27,948 nucleotides of DNA from Fibrobacterota bacterium. GTDB taxonomy: Bacteria > Fibrobacterota > Chitinivibrionia > Chitinivibrionales > Chitinispirillaceae. Position 1 is the stretch's first letter. Each line of letters begins with the position of its first letter. The stretch covers positions 1 through 27,948 of the forward strand of contig JAEZKC010000033.1 in assembly GCA_023436205.1 (NCBI GenBank). Direction: 5' to 3'. The notes beneath the pieces were generated by a model. That model did no database searches, was not told where the DNA came from, and saw only the letters and a program-made list of their open reading frames with translations. Below are positions 7,671 through 17,536 of the stretch, one piece after another. The position numbers were made by a program, and so were the translations under genes.

Positions 7671-7710
7671 TTTCAGTCACACTGAAACCGGCTTGCGCAG
7701 GCAGTTGCCT
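7671..7710. promoter_or_regulatory. Paired hairpins in the BREX operon leader
   Basis: TTTCAGT (7671-7677) and ACTGAAA (7681-7687) form a 7-bp stem with loop CAC. AGGCA (7699-7703) and TGCCT (7706-7710) form a second stem, followed by TTTCTATTTTCAGTTTTTTC. This lies in the 194 bases between the RES gene and brxA. It could terminate the upstream cassette or act in the leader of the BREX transcript. No clear promoter hexamers were seen. Confidence 0.35.
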
Positions 7711-7755
7711 ACGGGCTTTCTATTTTCAGTTTTTTCCGTGAATTGTGGCTTTGAG

Positions 7756-8373
7756 ATGAGAAAAAAAACGGGTAAATATGAGCTGGGGTTTACCGCTGGG
7801 GCACTTCTGCTGAAAGAATCCGTAAGTGTTGCTACCTTATATCTGCAGATTCGGGACTGGGGTCAGGTTAAGGAAAAGACTGTTTCCGAAAACATTCTTC
7901 AAGTCCGCACTGTCGCCAGCAGCAAAAGGCTGGCTAAAGAAATCGTAAACAGGCTGGAAAAACTGACCATAGATCAACTGCAACTGTTGGTTGAAGGGTC
8001 TCTGGCTGAAAAAAAAGCCATTGCTTGGCTGGCAGTCTGCAAAAAATACCTCTTTATTGCCGAATTTGCTCGGGAAGTGGTCAGGGAAAAGTTCCTCAAG
8101 CTTGATTACCACCTTACCCGAGATGACTACAGAATATTCTTCAACGTTAAAGCTGAATGGCATAGCGAGCTTGAATCTCTTACCGAAAAAACAAAAGTTA
8201 AAATACAGCAGAGGCTTTTTAGAATGCTCTTGGAGGCGGAGATTATCAGTGCGCAGGATATGATAATCCCAGCCTTACTGCCAAATAGTGTTATAGATGT
8301 TATCCGTGAAGAGCAGAGCTCGATGCTGACCATATTTCCGGTTTACGATAATGTAGTAGGGGTGAAAAAGTGA
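7756..8373 (+). CDS. brxA: BREX protein BrxA (DUF1819)
   Basis: The 205-residue product starting MRKKTGKYELGFTAGALLL is a BrxA/DUF1819 protein; the family is about 200 residues, which favours this ATG over an in-frame one at 7630. BrxA is a small helical protein, reported in other systems to bind DNA, and is needed with BrxB, BrxC, PglX and PglZ for BREX methylation and defence. It opens the operon, and its stop overlaps the GTG of brxB (GTGA), so the two are coupled. The Shine-Dalgarno site is weak. Confidence 0.9.
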   Translation: MRKKTGKYELGFTAGALLLKESVSVATLYLQIRDWGQVKEKTVSENILQVRTVASSKRLAKEIVNRLEKLTIDQLQLLVEGSLAEKKAIAWLAVCKKYLFIAEFAREVVREKFLKLDYHLTRDDYRIFFNVKAEWHSELESLTEKTKVKIQQRLFRMLLEAEIISAQDMIIPALLPNSVIDVIREEQSSMLTIFPVYDNVVGVKK

Positions 8374-8981
8374 TAGAAGATCTTGAAAATGCAACGCTTC
8401 AGGAGCGGTTTGAACATCTGCTGGCACTCATCTCCTCAACCCGGTTTCTTCAAAAGCAGGGGTTGGGCAATGAGGTGCCGTTTTTTATATGTCCCTTCAA
8501 TGTTTCTGAAACCGTTGAGATGCAGAAGATGCAGGTGCGGCTTGAGAATCGCCTGGAGCAGCACGGAGTGCGTGTTCTCAGCTTAAATCTGTATGACATC
8601 TGCCTTGGCTTGCTCAAAGAAAATGGTGATTGGGAATGGCTTGTTCAGAATGAGGCAAAGTACCCCAAAGATGAACTGCTCAAAGATATGCAGTCCATGC
8701 TTGATGTTGAAACCATTGTTGTTCCCGAGATCGACAAACGCATGTCGCAGAAAAGTTTTGATGTGATGTTTTTTTCCGGCGTGGGAGAAGTGTTTCCCTA
8801 CATCCGCTCCCATAATGTGCTGAATAACCTTCAAGGCATTGCTGCTGATAAACCGACAGTTCTGTTTTTCCCCGGGGTGTACAATCACTCCCTTGAGTTC
8901 GGGGCGTCGCTGAATCTGTTTGGAAGACTTCATGATGATAAATACTACCGCGCATTCAACATATATCACTGCGAGATATGA
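8370..8981 (+). CDS. brxB: BREX protein BrxB (DUF1788)
   Basis: This 203-residue DUF1788 protein has the family's characteristic C-terminal part: GVGEVFPYIRSHNVLNNLQ (about 145-163), PTVLFFPGVYN (170-180) and DDKYYRAFNIYHCEI at the end. It starts with GTG overlapping the brxA stop and ends overlapping an ATG of the next frame (ATGA). BrxB is a core component of type 1 BREX and probably a scaffold around BrxC and PglZ. Full length, no anomalies. Confidence 0.9.
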   Translation: MIEDLENATLQERFEHLLALISSTRFLQKQGLGNEVPFFICPFNVSETVEMQKMQVRLENRLEQHGVRVLSLNLYDICLGLLKENGDWEWLVQNEAKYPKDELLKDMQSMLDVETIVVPEIDKRMSQKSFDVMFFSGVGEVFPYIRSHNVLNNLQGIAADKPTVLFFPGVYNHSLEFGASLNLFGRLHDDKYYRAFNIYHCEI

Positions 8982-8989
8982 GGATATTA

Positions 8990-11900
8990 ATGAATCTGAC
9001 CGACATTTTTGAAAGACCGGTTGACAGACCTTTAGAGGGCGTAATTAAAGCAGACGATAACCGCAGCCTTCTGCAGGAGGTCGAAGAGTACGTACTGACT
9101 CATGAGGTCCAAAAGAGGTTAGCGCTTTTTCTGGATGCTTACAATATAGATCCTTTGATATCCAAGCAGGTCGTATATGCAAACGGTGTCTGGATTTCAG
9201 GTTTTTTCGGGTCGGGTAAATCCCATCTTCTCAAAATGCTGGCCTTGCTACTGGAGAACCGTACTGTTGATGGACAGTCTGTTTTGGATCAGTTCCTGAA
9301 GAAGATCTCCAGAGATGAGATCCTCTCCAATGAGCTGAAAAAAGCCTGCTCCATCCCTTCACAAAGCATTCTGTTCAACATCGACCAGAAAGCAGATGTT
9401 ATTGCCAAAACACAAGTGGATGCATTGCTTTCCGTGTTTGTGAAGGTCTTTGATGAGCACTGCGGTTATTATGGCAAATTGCCTTTTGTTGCCCAGTTCG
9501 AAAGAGAGCTGGATCAAGAGGGAAAGTTAGGTGAGTTTAGTTCAAAGTTTCGCGAATACTCCGGAAAAGAGTGGGATTTCGGGCGAGTCAGGGTGAACCG
9601 GTTCTCAAATGAAGTCGATAAGGCGTTTTGCGCTGTTACGGGTCAGAACATCACCGGTATTATTGATAAGTTCCGTAATGATTACCGCCTGTCTATTGAG
9701 GATTTCGCCCAGCAGGTCCGGGACTACATCGATCGCAAGGAAAAGGGATTCCGCCTCAATTTTTTCGTCGACGAAGTTGGGCAGTACATTGCAGACAACA
9801 CTAAGCTCATGACTAATCTGCAGACTGTGGCCGAGAGTCTCGGGACCAAGTGCGATGGCCGTGCCTGGATAATTGTCACTGCCCAGGAAGATATGAACAC
9901 GGTAATCGGTGAAATGGGGAAACAGCAGAGTAATGATTTTACCAAGATTCAGGCAAGGTTTTCAAACCGGCTGAAACTGACATCGCAGAATGTGGAAGAG
10001 GTAATTCAGAAGAGACTTCTTCAAAAGAAGACAGACAGCATAAATCTTTTGTCGGATCTTTACCATGAGCAGAGCGGCAATTTTAAAACACTTTTCGATT
10101 TCGCTGATGGTTCACAAACCTTCAAGAATTTTAAAGATAAAGAGCATTTTGTCTACTCATATCCCTTTATACCATATCAGTACCCGCTTTTTCAGGCTGC
10201 GATTCAGAGTTTATCAGACCATAACGCTTTTGAAGGAAAGCATAGTTCCGTGGGTGAACGGTCGATGCTCGGGGTGTTCCGTGAAGTTGCTATCAAGCTA
10301 GCAGGACAACAGGTGGGTCAAATCGCCACTTTTGATCTTATGTTTGAGGGAATAAGAACTGCTCTCAAATCTAAAACACAGAGTTCTATTCACAGGGCAG
10401 AACAGCATCTTCAGCACAGTTTTGCGACCCGGTTATTGAAAGCATTGTTTCTGGTTAAATATGTGAAGGGCTTCAAGTCTACAGTGCGTAATCTCTGCAT
10501 TCTTATGCAGGAAAGTTTCGGACAGAATCTGGCAGCTTTACGTAAGGACGTGGAAGAAGCGTTGGCTCTTCTTGAGCAGGAAACGTACATACAGAGAAAT
10601 GGTGATTTGTATGAGTTTCTTACCGATGAGGAAAAAGATATCGAGCAGGAGATTAAAAACACCGATGTCGATGGCAACGATGTATCCTCGGAACTGTTCA
10701 AAATCATTTTTGAAAATATAATCAAGGATCGCAAAATCAGGTATGATGAAAACGGCAATGATTATGCTTTCAGCCGTAAGCTTGATGATCAGCTATTCGG
10801 GCGTGAATATGAGTTGGCCATACATGTTATAAGCCCTTTTCATGAAAACTGCGGCAATATTGACATACTAAAAAGTAACAGCCTGGGTAAACCTGAAATC
10901 ACAGTTGTGCTTGAACAGGATGACCGTATTTACCGGGATCTGGTTCTTTTCAAGAAAACTGAAAAGTATGTCCGATTGAATCAGGGGAGTGCACAGCAGG
11001 ATATCATCCAGAGAATACTCATTGAGAAAGCGCAGCAGAATATCAAACGGGAGCAGGAACTCTTACGGCTTCTTGCGGTTCATACTGGTAAAGCACGCAT
11101 TCTTGTGAGCGGTGAGGAGATGGAGCTTAACACCACGGATGCTAACACTAAGGTGGTAAAGGCATTTCACGACCTTATTACCCGCGTGTATCCCAATCTA
11201 CGCATGTTGCGTGGTTCCAATTACCGTGAAGAGGATGTGCTGACATATCTGCAGGAGAGCGGCACAACACTTTTTGGTAATGATGCCATTGCCATGAGTG
11301 AGCCTGAACAGGAGATGCTCTCTGTTATTCAAACAAACAACATTACTTCAGCAGTGCGCACATCCTTAAAGGTTCTTGTCGAAAAGTTTGAGAAGAAACC
11401 TTACGGCTGGCACCTAGGGGGAATTTTGTGCTCAGCGGCAAAGCTAATTGCCCGGGGTAAGATTGAGGTCCGTAAAGATGCACGAATTTTGGAAGATAAA
11501 GAGCTTGCACAAGCGATGCGTAACACTCAGGAACACCCTAATCTCGTTCTTGTGCCACAGATTGAGTATTCACCCGCACAGATCAGAGCGCTCAAGGAGT
11601 TTTATGAGGAGTTCTTTGACACGACAAGCAGTTCAAGCGAAGCCAAGCTTTTGGGAAAAGAAGTTGGTGAGGCTTTTGTTAAGAAGGTATCGGAACTGGA
11701 AAGATTAGTGGCGGGTTCAAAACAGTTTGTATTCATCTCGAAGTTGACTCCCGTGATTGAAACAATCAAGTCCTATTGTGGAAAACCCTACAGCTTTTAT
11801 ATAACCGATCTGTTGAAGCAGGAGGATCAGCTTTTTGATCTGAAGGAGAAAATTGTAGATCCGATAGTCAGGTTTATAAATGGGCCGGCATGTCAGATAT

Positions 11901-12535
11901 ATACTGATGCGCTTGAGTTTCAGAAGGCAAATGAAGCCAATCTTAATTATCTGCAAGAAAGCGATGTAAGGGAGCTGAAGCAGATTCTGAGTGATCCTGA
12001 TGGGTATAAAAGTGCGCAGGATTTGAAGAGTGTGATGGAATCTTTGCGGGAGCAGCTTAAGCAGAAGATTTCTGAGACAGTCGGGGCAGCAAAGGAGAAA
12101 ATTCAGAACCTTCAGTATAAAGCTGCACAGATGCCTGAATTCGGGTCGGTGATTCCCGAACGGGAGAAGGAAATTTACGATCAGTTTGTTGCAATCAAAG
12201 AAAAACTTGAGCGCCAGACTCTTATACCGGTTATTAACGAAACGGTCCGCCAGTTTGAGGACAATGATTATGTGAGTATACTCGATCGGATTGAACGGTG
12301 GGGGCGGCCTGAGGAAAAGAAACCTGAATATGAGATAAAGCAGGATCCGGGTCTTGGAACAGGTAAGGGTAAGAAATGCGAAGAGCCTGTTCACCAGTAT
12401 GTTCCGGTAAAGAATATCGCAGTTGAATTTGAAAGGCCGTACTTGGCTTCGGAAAATGATGTTGAAGAGTATATCAATACACTGCGCAAAGCAATTATGC
12501 AGGAAGTTAAAGCAGGTAAGCGGGTTAGGATATAA
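8990..12535 (+). CDS. brxC: BREX ATPase BrxC
   Basis: I place the start at ATG 8990 (MNLTDIFERPVDRPLEGVIK) because GAGG lies 7 bases upstream and BrxC proteins begin this way; the overlapping ATG at 8978 would add four residues. The 1181-residue product has Walker A GFFGSGKSH at about 71-79 and a Walker B-like strand LNFFVDEVGQ near 255. The C-terminal third is helical and charged (coiled-coil-like from about 900). BrxC is the large P-loop ATPase of BREX type 1, required for both methylation and phage exclusion. Usual length is about 1200, so it appears intact. Confidence 0.92.
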   Translation: MNLTDIFERPVDRPLEGVIKADDNRSLLQEVEEYVLTHEVQKRLALFLDAYNIDPLISKQVVYANGVWISGFFGSGKSHLLKMLALLLENRTVDGQSVLDQFLKKISRDEILSNELKKACSIPSQSILFNIDQKADVIAKTQVDALLSVFVKVFDEHCGYYGKLPFVAQFERELDQEGKLGEFSSKFREYSGKEWDFGRVRVNRFSNEVDKAFCAVTGQNITGIIDKFRNDYRLSIEDFAQQVRDYIDRKEKGFRLNFFVDEVGQYIADNTKLMTNLQTVAESLGTKCDGRAWIIVTAQEDMNTVIGEMGKQQSNDFTKIQARFSNRLKLTSQNVEEVIQKRLLQKKTDSINLLSDLYHEQSGNFKTLFDFADGSQTFKNFKDKEHFVYSYPFIPYQYPLFQAAIQSLSDHNAFEGKHSSVGERSMLGVFREVAIKLAGQQVGQIATFDLMFEGIRTALKSKTQSSIHRAEQHLQHSFATRLLKALFLVKYVKGFKSTVRNLCILMQESFGQNLAALRKDVEEALALLEQETYIQRNGDLYEFLTDEEKDIEQEIKNTDVDGNDVSSELFKIIFENIIKDRKIRYDENGNDYAFSRKLDDQLFGREYELAIHVISPFHENCGNIDILKSNSLGKPEITVVLEQDDRIYRDLVLFKKTEKYVRLNQGSAQQDIIQRILIEKAQQNIKREQELLRLLAVHTGKARILVSGEEMELNTTDANTKVVKAFHDLITRVYPNLRMLRGSNYREEDVLTYLQESGTTLFGNDAIAMSEPEQEMLSVIQTNNITSAVRTSLKVLVEKFEKKPYGWHLGGILCSAAKLIARGKIEVRKDARILEDKELAQAMRNTQEHPNLVLVPQIEYSPAQIRALKEFYEEFFDTTSSSSEAKLLGKEVGEAFVKKVSELERLVAGSKQFVFISKLTPVIETIKSYCGKPYSFYITDLLKQEDQLFDLKEKIVDPIVRFINGPACQIYTDALEFQKANEANLNYLQESDVRELKQILSDPDGYKSAQDLKSVMESLREQLKQKISETVGAAKEKIQNLQYKAAQMPEFGSVIPEREKEIYDQFVAIKEKLERQTLIPVINETVRQFEDNDYVSILDRIERWGRPEEKKPEYEIKQDPGLGTGKGKKCEEPVHQYVPVKNIAVEFERPYLASENDVEEYINTLRKAIMQEVKAGKRVRI

Positions 12536-12558
12536 AGGTGACTAATGGGTGACAATCA

Positions 12559-13365
12559 ATGGAATTAGCAGAAATTAAACAATACTTTCATAATTTTTTC
12601 ACCAATACAAATGATGATCAACAGGTCTTATTTGCATCGTTTTTTGCTGCGTTCCCGTATAAGGCACTCTCAAATGTCGCGAGTTTGCAAACCTATTTTA
12701 ATGAATTCCCATACAATAAGATCTCTAAGCAGTTACATACCGAATCTGATTTTCAAATGTACTATGATGACTTTGAGATATGCGCCCAGGCTAATAAAGA
12801 GTCTATCCGAAAATACAATCCAGATTTAAATATCTGGAAAAGTATTGGATTAGGATCTTCTGAATTGAAGCATTGTCAGCTTTTATCATGGCTTTTTGAT
12901 CCCCGTGGCGAACATGGTCAGCAAGATCTGTTTTTGCGGTGCTTTCTTGAAGTGATAGATTGTTTGAGTATTTATGATGGTAATCAGATGTTTTCGGTAG
13001 TACGCGAGGATCATGTTGGTGAATTCGGTCGTTTGGACATATCCATCGGAAACTCTCAATTCTGCATAATTATAGAGGTTAAGATCAATTCAGCAGAACA
13101 AATTGATCAAATCCCTCGGTATGCCGAATACCTGAAAAGGCATTCTGCATGGCGTAATATTCCCATTGATAAGTGTAAACTCATTTATTTGACTCCCGAT
13201 AGACGTTTATCTTTGGGTTGTACATCAGAAGTAATCTGTATAGATTGGAATGCTGTATCGCGTGCTCTGGAGCTGTTTTGCGATAAATGCATCAATCCGG
13301 AGGTGGTGTATCTTGTGGACCAATATCGTGAATATCTTAACAAAAAGGATCTTGTATGTCCGTGA
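12559..13365 (+). CDS. PD-(D/E)XK nuclease family protein (PDDEXK_4-like), BREX accessory
   Basis: The 268-residue product matches the PDDEXK_4 pattern: SELKHCQLLSWLFDPRGEHG (101-120), then GRLDISIG (158-165, D160), then IIEVKI (171-176, E173 and K175) and QIDQIPRYAEYL (181-192). These are the expected acidic-x-Lys catalytic residues and the following Gln. It lies 23 bases after brxC and overlaps the next gene by 10 bases, inside the BREX operon but not a core BREX gene. DNA is more AT-rich than brxC, suggesting a later insertion. Likely a DNA nuclease adding a second defence activity, or regulated by its unknown partner. Confidence 0.72.
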   Translation: MELAEIKQYFHNFFTNTNDDQQVLFASFFAAFPYKALSNVASLQTYFNEFPYNKISKQLHTESDFQMYYDDFEICAQANKESIRKYNPDLNIWKSIGLGSSELKHCQLLSWLFDPRGEHGQQDLFLRCFLEVIDCLSIYDGNQMFSVVREDHVGEFGRLDISIGNSQFCIIIEVKINSAEQIDQIPRYAEYLKRHSAWRNIPIDKCKLIYLTPDRRLSLGCTSEVICIDWNAVSRALELFCDKCINPEVVYLVDQYREYLNKKDLVCP

Positions 13366-13973
13366 ATACTTCGTTGTTCATTCTCGATAACATTGAGAAA
13401 TCATATGAGATTTTCAATGCTATCAATAATATTGATGACTTTTTCTTTCCTCAAGTTGATAAAGTGATGAGGCTATGTTTCGAACAAGCCTTCGGCAGTA
13501 ACTGGAGTGTTTTCGAAGAGCTTTCGTTAATGAATGAATTTCATGTGTACACGTCACATAAAGAGTTGTGGTTTAAGGATGAGGATGGGAAGGACGATGC
13601 ACGTATCTGGGTTGATTTTGGGTACGAAGGTGATGATGGGATATGGGATTTTTTTGGCGTCCCAACTGAAAATTCTGGCTTTGTTGGTATGTCGATATCG
13701 ATGGAGAACATGAAAGGCTTTCCTGATTCCATTAAGAAGATTGAGGAGATTGTTACTCTTATAGACAGTCCACTGCAAAACGCAGGCTTTACCGTTAAAA
13801 CTAAGAAACAGATACCCCATTACAAGCTTCCCATACAGTTCAGCAATAAAGATGTAGTAAATGCGATAAAGGAAGAAAACTGGGATGAGGTACTTAAACC
13901 TGTGATGAATACCGCAAAAGTTATTGCGGAACTTGATTGGGATAAGATCGTAGAAATAGCCAACCGGAAGTAA
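13356..13973 (+). CDS. Uncharacterised acidic protein coupled to the nuclease gene
   Basis: I do not recognise this 205-residue protein. It is soluble, with no membrane segments. It has a helical N-terminus, a central acidic and aromatic stretch (ELWFKDEDGKDDARIWVDF, about 69-87; EGDDGIWDFFGV, 90-101) and a C-terminal helix rich in Glu, Asp and Trp. The start overlaps the end of the PDDEXK_4-like gene by 10 bases, so the two are almost certainly co-translated. An inhibitor/immunity or specificity partner of that nuclease is an inference from the coupling and the acidity, which resembles DNA-mimic inhibitors only in charge. Confidence 0.55.
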   Translation: MSVNTSLFILDNIEKSYEIFNAINNIDDFFFPQVDKVMRLCFEQAFGSNWSVFEELSLMNEFHVYTSHKELWFKDEDGKDDARIWVDFGYEGDDGIWDFFGVPTENSGFVGMSISMENMKGFPDSIKKIEEIVTLIDSPLQNAGFTVKTKKQIPHYKLPIQFSNKDVVNAIKEENWDEVLKPVMNTAKVIAELDWDKIVEIANRK

Positions 13974-13998
13974 CGTTCGCCTAAGGAAAGTTGAATAT

Positions 13999-16900
13999 AT
14001 GGATACAGCAAAGCTTAAGCGGTTTGCACAGGATGCCCGCAGGATGCTCATCGAGCAGGTGGAAACGAAACTCAAGACAGTGCTCAGGGAGGATTCTCTG
14101 GCCCGCCGTGAATCAAAGGATGCTATCAAATCTCTTGAAGAGCAGATTGCGAAAACCTCACGGGACCGGGTCGTTGAACGGGTGGCGTATCTTTGGTTTA
14201 ACCGGCTCTGTGCATTCCGATATATGGATGTTAATGGATACACTAAAGCAGGAGTTGTTTCACCGAGGGAGGGGCACACCCAACCGGAGATTCTTGCCGA
14301 AGCGAAAGCCGGGCAAATGTCTGATGAGCTTGAGCCCTTTTTGAAAAAAGACCGCCTGTACGGACTTCTTACAGGTACAGTACCCTCCAATGAGCCGCAG
14401 CAGGAAGTTTACCGAATGCTCCTGGTTGCAAGCTGTAATCAGTACCACAAGCTCATGCCTTTTTTGTTTGAAAAAATCGAAGATTTTTCGGAGCTTCTGC
14501 TTCCCGATGACCTCCTGTCAGATAACTCTATTGTGGCTTTTACCCGTGATGCGCTTTCTGCAGAGAATTGTGAAAACGTGGAGGTGATAGGATGGCTTTA
14601 CCAATTCTATATCTCTGAGAAGAAAGACAAGGTCTTTGCGGATCTGAAAAAGAATAAAAAGATTACTGCAGAAAACATCCCTGCCGCTACCCAGCTCTTT
14701 ACTCCGCACTGGATTGTCCGTTATATGGTGGAAAATTCGCTTGGTCGACTGTGGATGCTTAATCGCCCGACATCCAGACTGATTGAAAAAATGGATTATT
14801 TCATAAAACCGGAGCAGCAGGAAACCGATTTTCTCAAAATCAGCTCTCCTGAAGAGATTAAGTTTTGCGATCCCGCCTGCGGATCCGGGCATATCCTGGT
14901 GTATGCCTTTGAGCTGCTCTATTCTATTTACGAAGAAGAGGGCTATGACGCACCGGAGATCCCTGCACTTATTCTGAAGAATAACCTTTTTGGTATAGAA
15001 ATAGATGAGCGTGCGGCTGAGCTGGCAGCTCTTGCCCTTGTCATGATGGCTCGTGAAAAGCACCGACGCTTTTTCCGCAATCCGATACAGCCTAACATTT
15101 GTGTTATGGAAAGGGTAGAGATCGAAAAGAGCGATCTCGAAGCCTACATGCAGCAGGTAGGAAGAGATCTTTTCACGGCAAATCTTGAACAGACTCTGGA
15201 ACAGTTCAGAGATGCAGATAATTTCGGGTCTCTTGTCCGTCCGGCGGAAACAGATGTTTCAGGTGTACGAAAGCTGCTTGAAACTAAAGGTGTAGAAGGA
15301 AACCTCTTTCTGGCGGGGACTCATGAGAATGTACTGAAAATTCTCACTATGGTGGAGTACTTAAGCCCTCGGTATCAGGTCGTGGTGGCAAATCCTCCTT
15401 ATATGGGTGGAAAGGGGATGAATGAAGCACTTGGTAAGTTTGCGAAAACTAACTACCCTGACAGTAAGAGCGATCTGTTTGCAATGTTTATTGAACGTAA
15501 CTTTGATCTGGTGGTAAGAAAAGGTTGTGTAGGAATGATCACCATGCAGAGCTGGATGTTTTTGTCAAGCTATGAGGGGTTGCGTAAAAAGATGCTCGAA
15601 AATGATACAATACTCTCGATGGCACACCTTGGCGCGCGGGGTTTTGACAGTATTGGTGGTGAAGTGGTTCAGACTACTGCCTTTGTGATAGAACGGGAAC
15701 ACAGAACTGACCACAAAGGGGATTATCTGCGGCTTATTGTTGGTGGTAGTGAAACTGAGAAACAAAATGATTTCAAAAATAATCGTTTTGGTGGCAAACT
15801 GAAATTCACGGCTAGTGCTGAAGATTTCGGGAAGATTCCGGGGAGTCCGATTGCGTATTGGTTATCATATAGTTTTTTACAATCCTACGCACAAGCGACA
15901 TTGTTAGGTGAGGTCGCAAAACCATGTCAAGGGATGGCTACTGCAGATAATGAGCGGTTTTTAAGAGAATGGTGGGAAGTACAATACCGCACACAATGCT
16001 TTGGAGCTAAAAACGCAGAGGAGGCACGAAGTTCAAAGTGCAAATGGTTTCCATACAATAAAGGTGGAACATTCAGAAAATGGTATGGGAATGGAGAGTT
16101 TGTTGTTGATTGGGAGAACGATGGTGAACGAATAAAGGATTTTTCTCGTTCTGTTGTGAGGAACGAAGAATATTATTTCCAAGAGGGACTATCTTGGACT
16201 GCTGCTGGTGGTGATACTTTTGCCATTCGAAAAACACCAGTTGGCTTTTTGTTCGATGTGAAAGGCTCATCATGTTTTTCAAATACGCTGGACTTAGATT
16301 TTCTTTTAGCTTTCCTTTCGACAAAATATGTTTCTGTTTTATTAAATGTGCTAAACCCAACTATCGAATTCCAGAATGGTAACCTCAAAAATATTCCCAT
16401 TAAATTTGATGCAAATAATCTTGAAACCACTGCTGTTATTGAACAATCTAATCAGGCTGTAGTCATCAGCAAATACGACTGGGACTCATCTGAAACCTCT
16501 TGGGATTTCCGATCATCTTCGCTCATAACCGCCAAAGAGAGCAACTCAAATCTGGCCCAAATATACGCCACACTCTACTCACAATGGAAAAAAACCACTT
16601 TCGAAATGAAGCGCCTCGAAGAGGATAACAATCGTATTTTCATTGAGGTCTACTGTCTTCAAAACGAACTTACTCCGGATGTTCCACTCAAAGAGATCAC
16701 CCTCACCTGCAATCCCTACTACCGCTACGGTGATGATAAAACAGAAGAACAGCTCGAAGGCCTCCTCCTTCAGGACACAATGAAGGAATTTATCTCCTAC
16801 TCAGTAGGTTGCATGTTCGGCCGCTACTCTCTCGACAAACCAGGCCTTATCCTCGCCAACCAGGGTGAAACTCTCGAGGACTATCTCAAGCAGGTGCCGC

Positions 16901-17532
16901 AGCCGACTTTCATTCCCGATGAGGATAATGTTATTCCGCTCATGGATTCTAATTGGTTTGAGGACGATATAGTCGAGCGGTTCAAGAAATTTCTCAAGGT
17001 CACCTTCGGTGAGGAAAATTATGATGAAAACCTGCGCTTCATTGAAGATGCCCTGGGCTATAAAACCACGGGTAAAGGCAAGCCACTTCCAATCAGAGAT
17101 TATTTCCTTAACTCTTTCTATAATGACCACATCAAAACCTACAAAAAACGCCCTATTTACTGGATGTTTAGCTCTCCTAAAGGCACTTTCAATGCATTCA
17201 TCTATATGCACCGCTACAGGCCAGATACGGTAAGCCGCGTTCTTACTGACTATCTGCGCGTTTTCCGCAATAAGCTTGCAGCCTACCGTGATAACAAAAT
17301 GCACGAATCAATCTCTCAAATTGCCAGCGCAGGTCAGAAAACTGCAGCTCTCAAAGAAATTGAAAAGATTAACAAGCAGATTGCGGAGCTGGACGAGTAT
17401 GAAAGAGATGTTCTTTATCCTCTGGCAAGCGAGAACACCCAGATTGACCTCGATGATGGTGTAAAAAAGAACTATACCAAATTCGGGAAAGCCCTCAAGG
17501 CAATTCCGGGGCTGGATAAGGGAGAGGAATAA
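13999..17532 (+). CDS. pglX: BREX type 1 adenine-specific DNA methyltransferase PglX
   Basis: The 1177-residue product is PglX, the BREX modification enzyme that marks host DNA at one strand of an asymmetric site with N6-methyladenine and gives the system self/non-self discrimination. Motif I is FCDPACGSGHI (289-299), motif IV NPPYMGG (465-471) and the N-terminal helical part is typical. DNA from about 15850 to 16450 (residues about 620-815), in the specificity region, is AT-rich. From about 16500 codons become rich in C at the third position. This suggests exchange of the target-recognition part. Length is normal and the frame intact. Confidence 0.93.
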   Translation: MDTAKLKRFAQDARRMLIEQVETKLKTVLREDSLARRESKDAIKSLEEQIAKTSRDRVVERVAYLWFNRLCAFRYMDVNGYTKAGVVSPREGHTQPEILAEAKAGQMSDELEPFLKKDRLYGLLTGTVPSNEPQQEVYRMLLVASCNQYHKLMPFLFEKIEDFSELLLPDDLLSDNSIVAFTRDALSAENCENVEVIGWLYQFYISEKKDKVFADLKKNKKITAENIPAATQLFTPHWIVRYMVENSLGRLWMLNRPTSRLIEKMDYFIKPEQQETDFLKISSPEEIKFCDPACGSGHILVYAFELLYSIYEEEGYDAPEIPALILKNNLFGIEIDERAAELAALALVMMAREKHRRFFRNPIQPNICVMERVEIEKSDLEAYMQQVGRDLFTANLEQTLEQFRDADNFGSLVRPAETDVSGVRKLLETKGVEGNLFLAGTHENVLKILTMVEYLSPRYQVVVANPPYMGGKGMNEALGKFAKTNYPDSKSDLFAMFIERNFDLVVRKGCVGMITMQSWMFLSSYEGLRKKMLENDTILSMAHLGARGFDSIGGEVVQTTAFVIEREHRTDHKGDYLRLIVGGSETEKQNDFKNNRFGGKLKFTASAEDFGKIPGSPIAYWLSYSFLQSYAQATLLGEVAKPCQGMATADNERFLREWWEVQYRTQCFGAKNAEEARSSKCKWFPYNKGGTFRKWYGNGEFVVDWENDGERIKDFSRSVVRNEEYYFQEGLSWTAAGGDTFAIRKTPVGFLFDVKGSSCFSNTLDLDFLLAFLSTKYVSVLLNVLNPTIEFQNGNLKNIPIKFDANNLETTAVIEQSNQAVVISKYDWDSSETSWDFRSSSLITAKESNSNLAQIYATLYSQWKKTTFEMKRLEEDNNRIFIEVYCLQNELTPDVPLKEITLTCNPYYRYGDDKTEEQLEGLLLQDTMKEFISYSVGCMFGRYSLDKPGLILANQGETLEDYLKQVPQPTFIPDEDNVIPLMDSNWFEDDIVERFKKFLKVTFGEENYDENLRFIEDALGYKTTGKGKPLPIRDYFLNSFYNDHIKTYKKRPIYWMFSSPKGTFNAFIYMHRYRPDTVSRVLTDYLRVFRNKLAAYRDNKMHESISQIASAGQKTAALKEIEKINKQIAELDEYERDVLYPLASENTQIDLDDGVKKNYTKFGKALKAIPGLDKGEE

Positions 17533-17536
17533 GTTT

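Noticed and set aside
7630..7755. Upstream in-frame start for brxA adding 42 residues
   Set aside because: The extra residues do not resemble BrxA, overlap hairpins, and BrxA proteins are about 200 residues, which fits ATG 7756.
11717..12394. Minus-strand open frame of 225 codons inside brxC
   Set aside because: It is antisense to the coiled-coil-rich end of brxC; its Leu/Phe/Lys-heavy translation is what antisense of Glu/Lys-rich codons gives.
13554..14390. Long minus-strand open frame (278 codons) across the end of the unknown acidic gene and the start of pglX
   Set aside because: It overlaps two well-supported + strand genes, has no recognisable motif and no ribosome site, and its composition is that of an antisense shadow.
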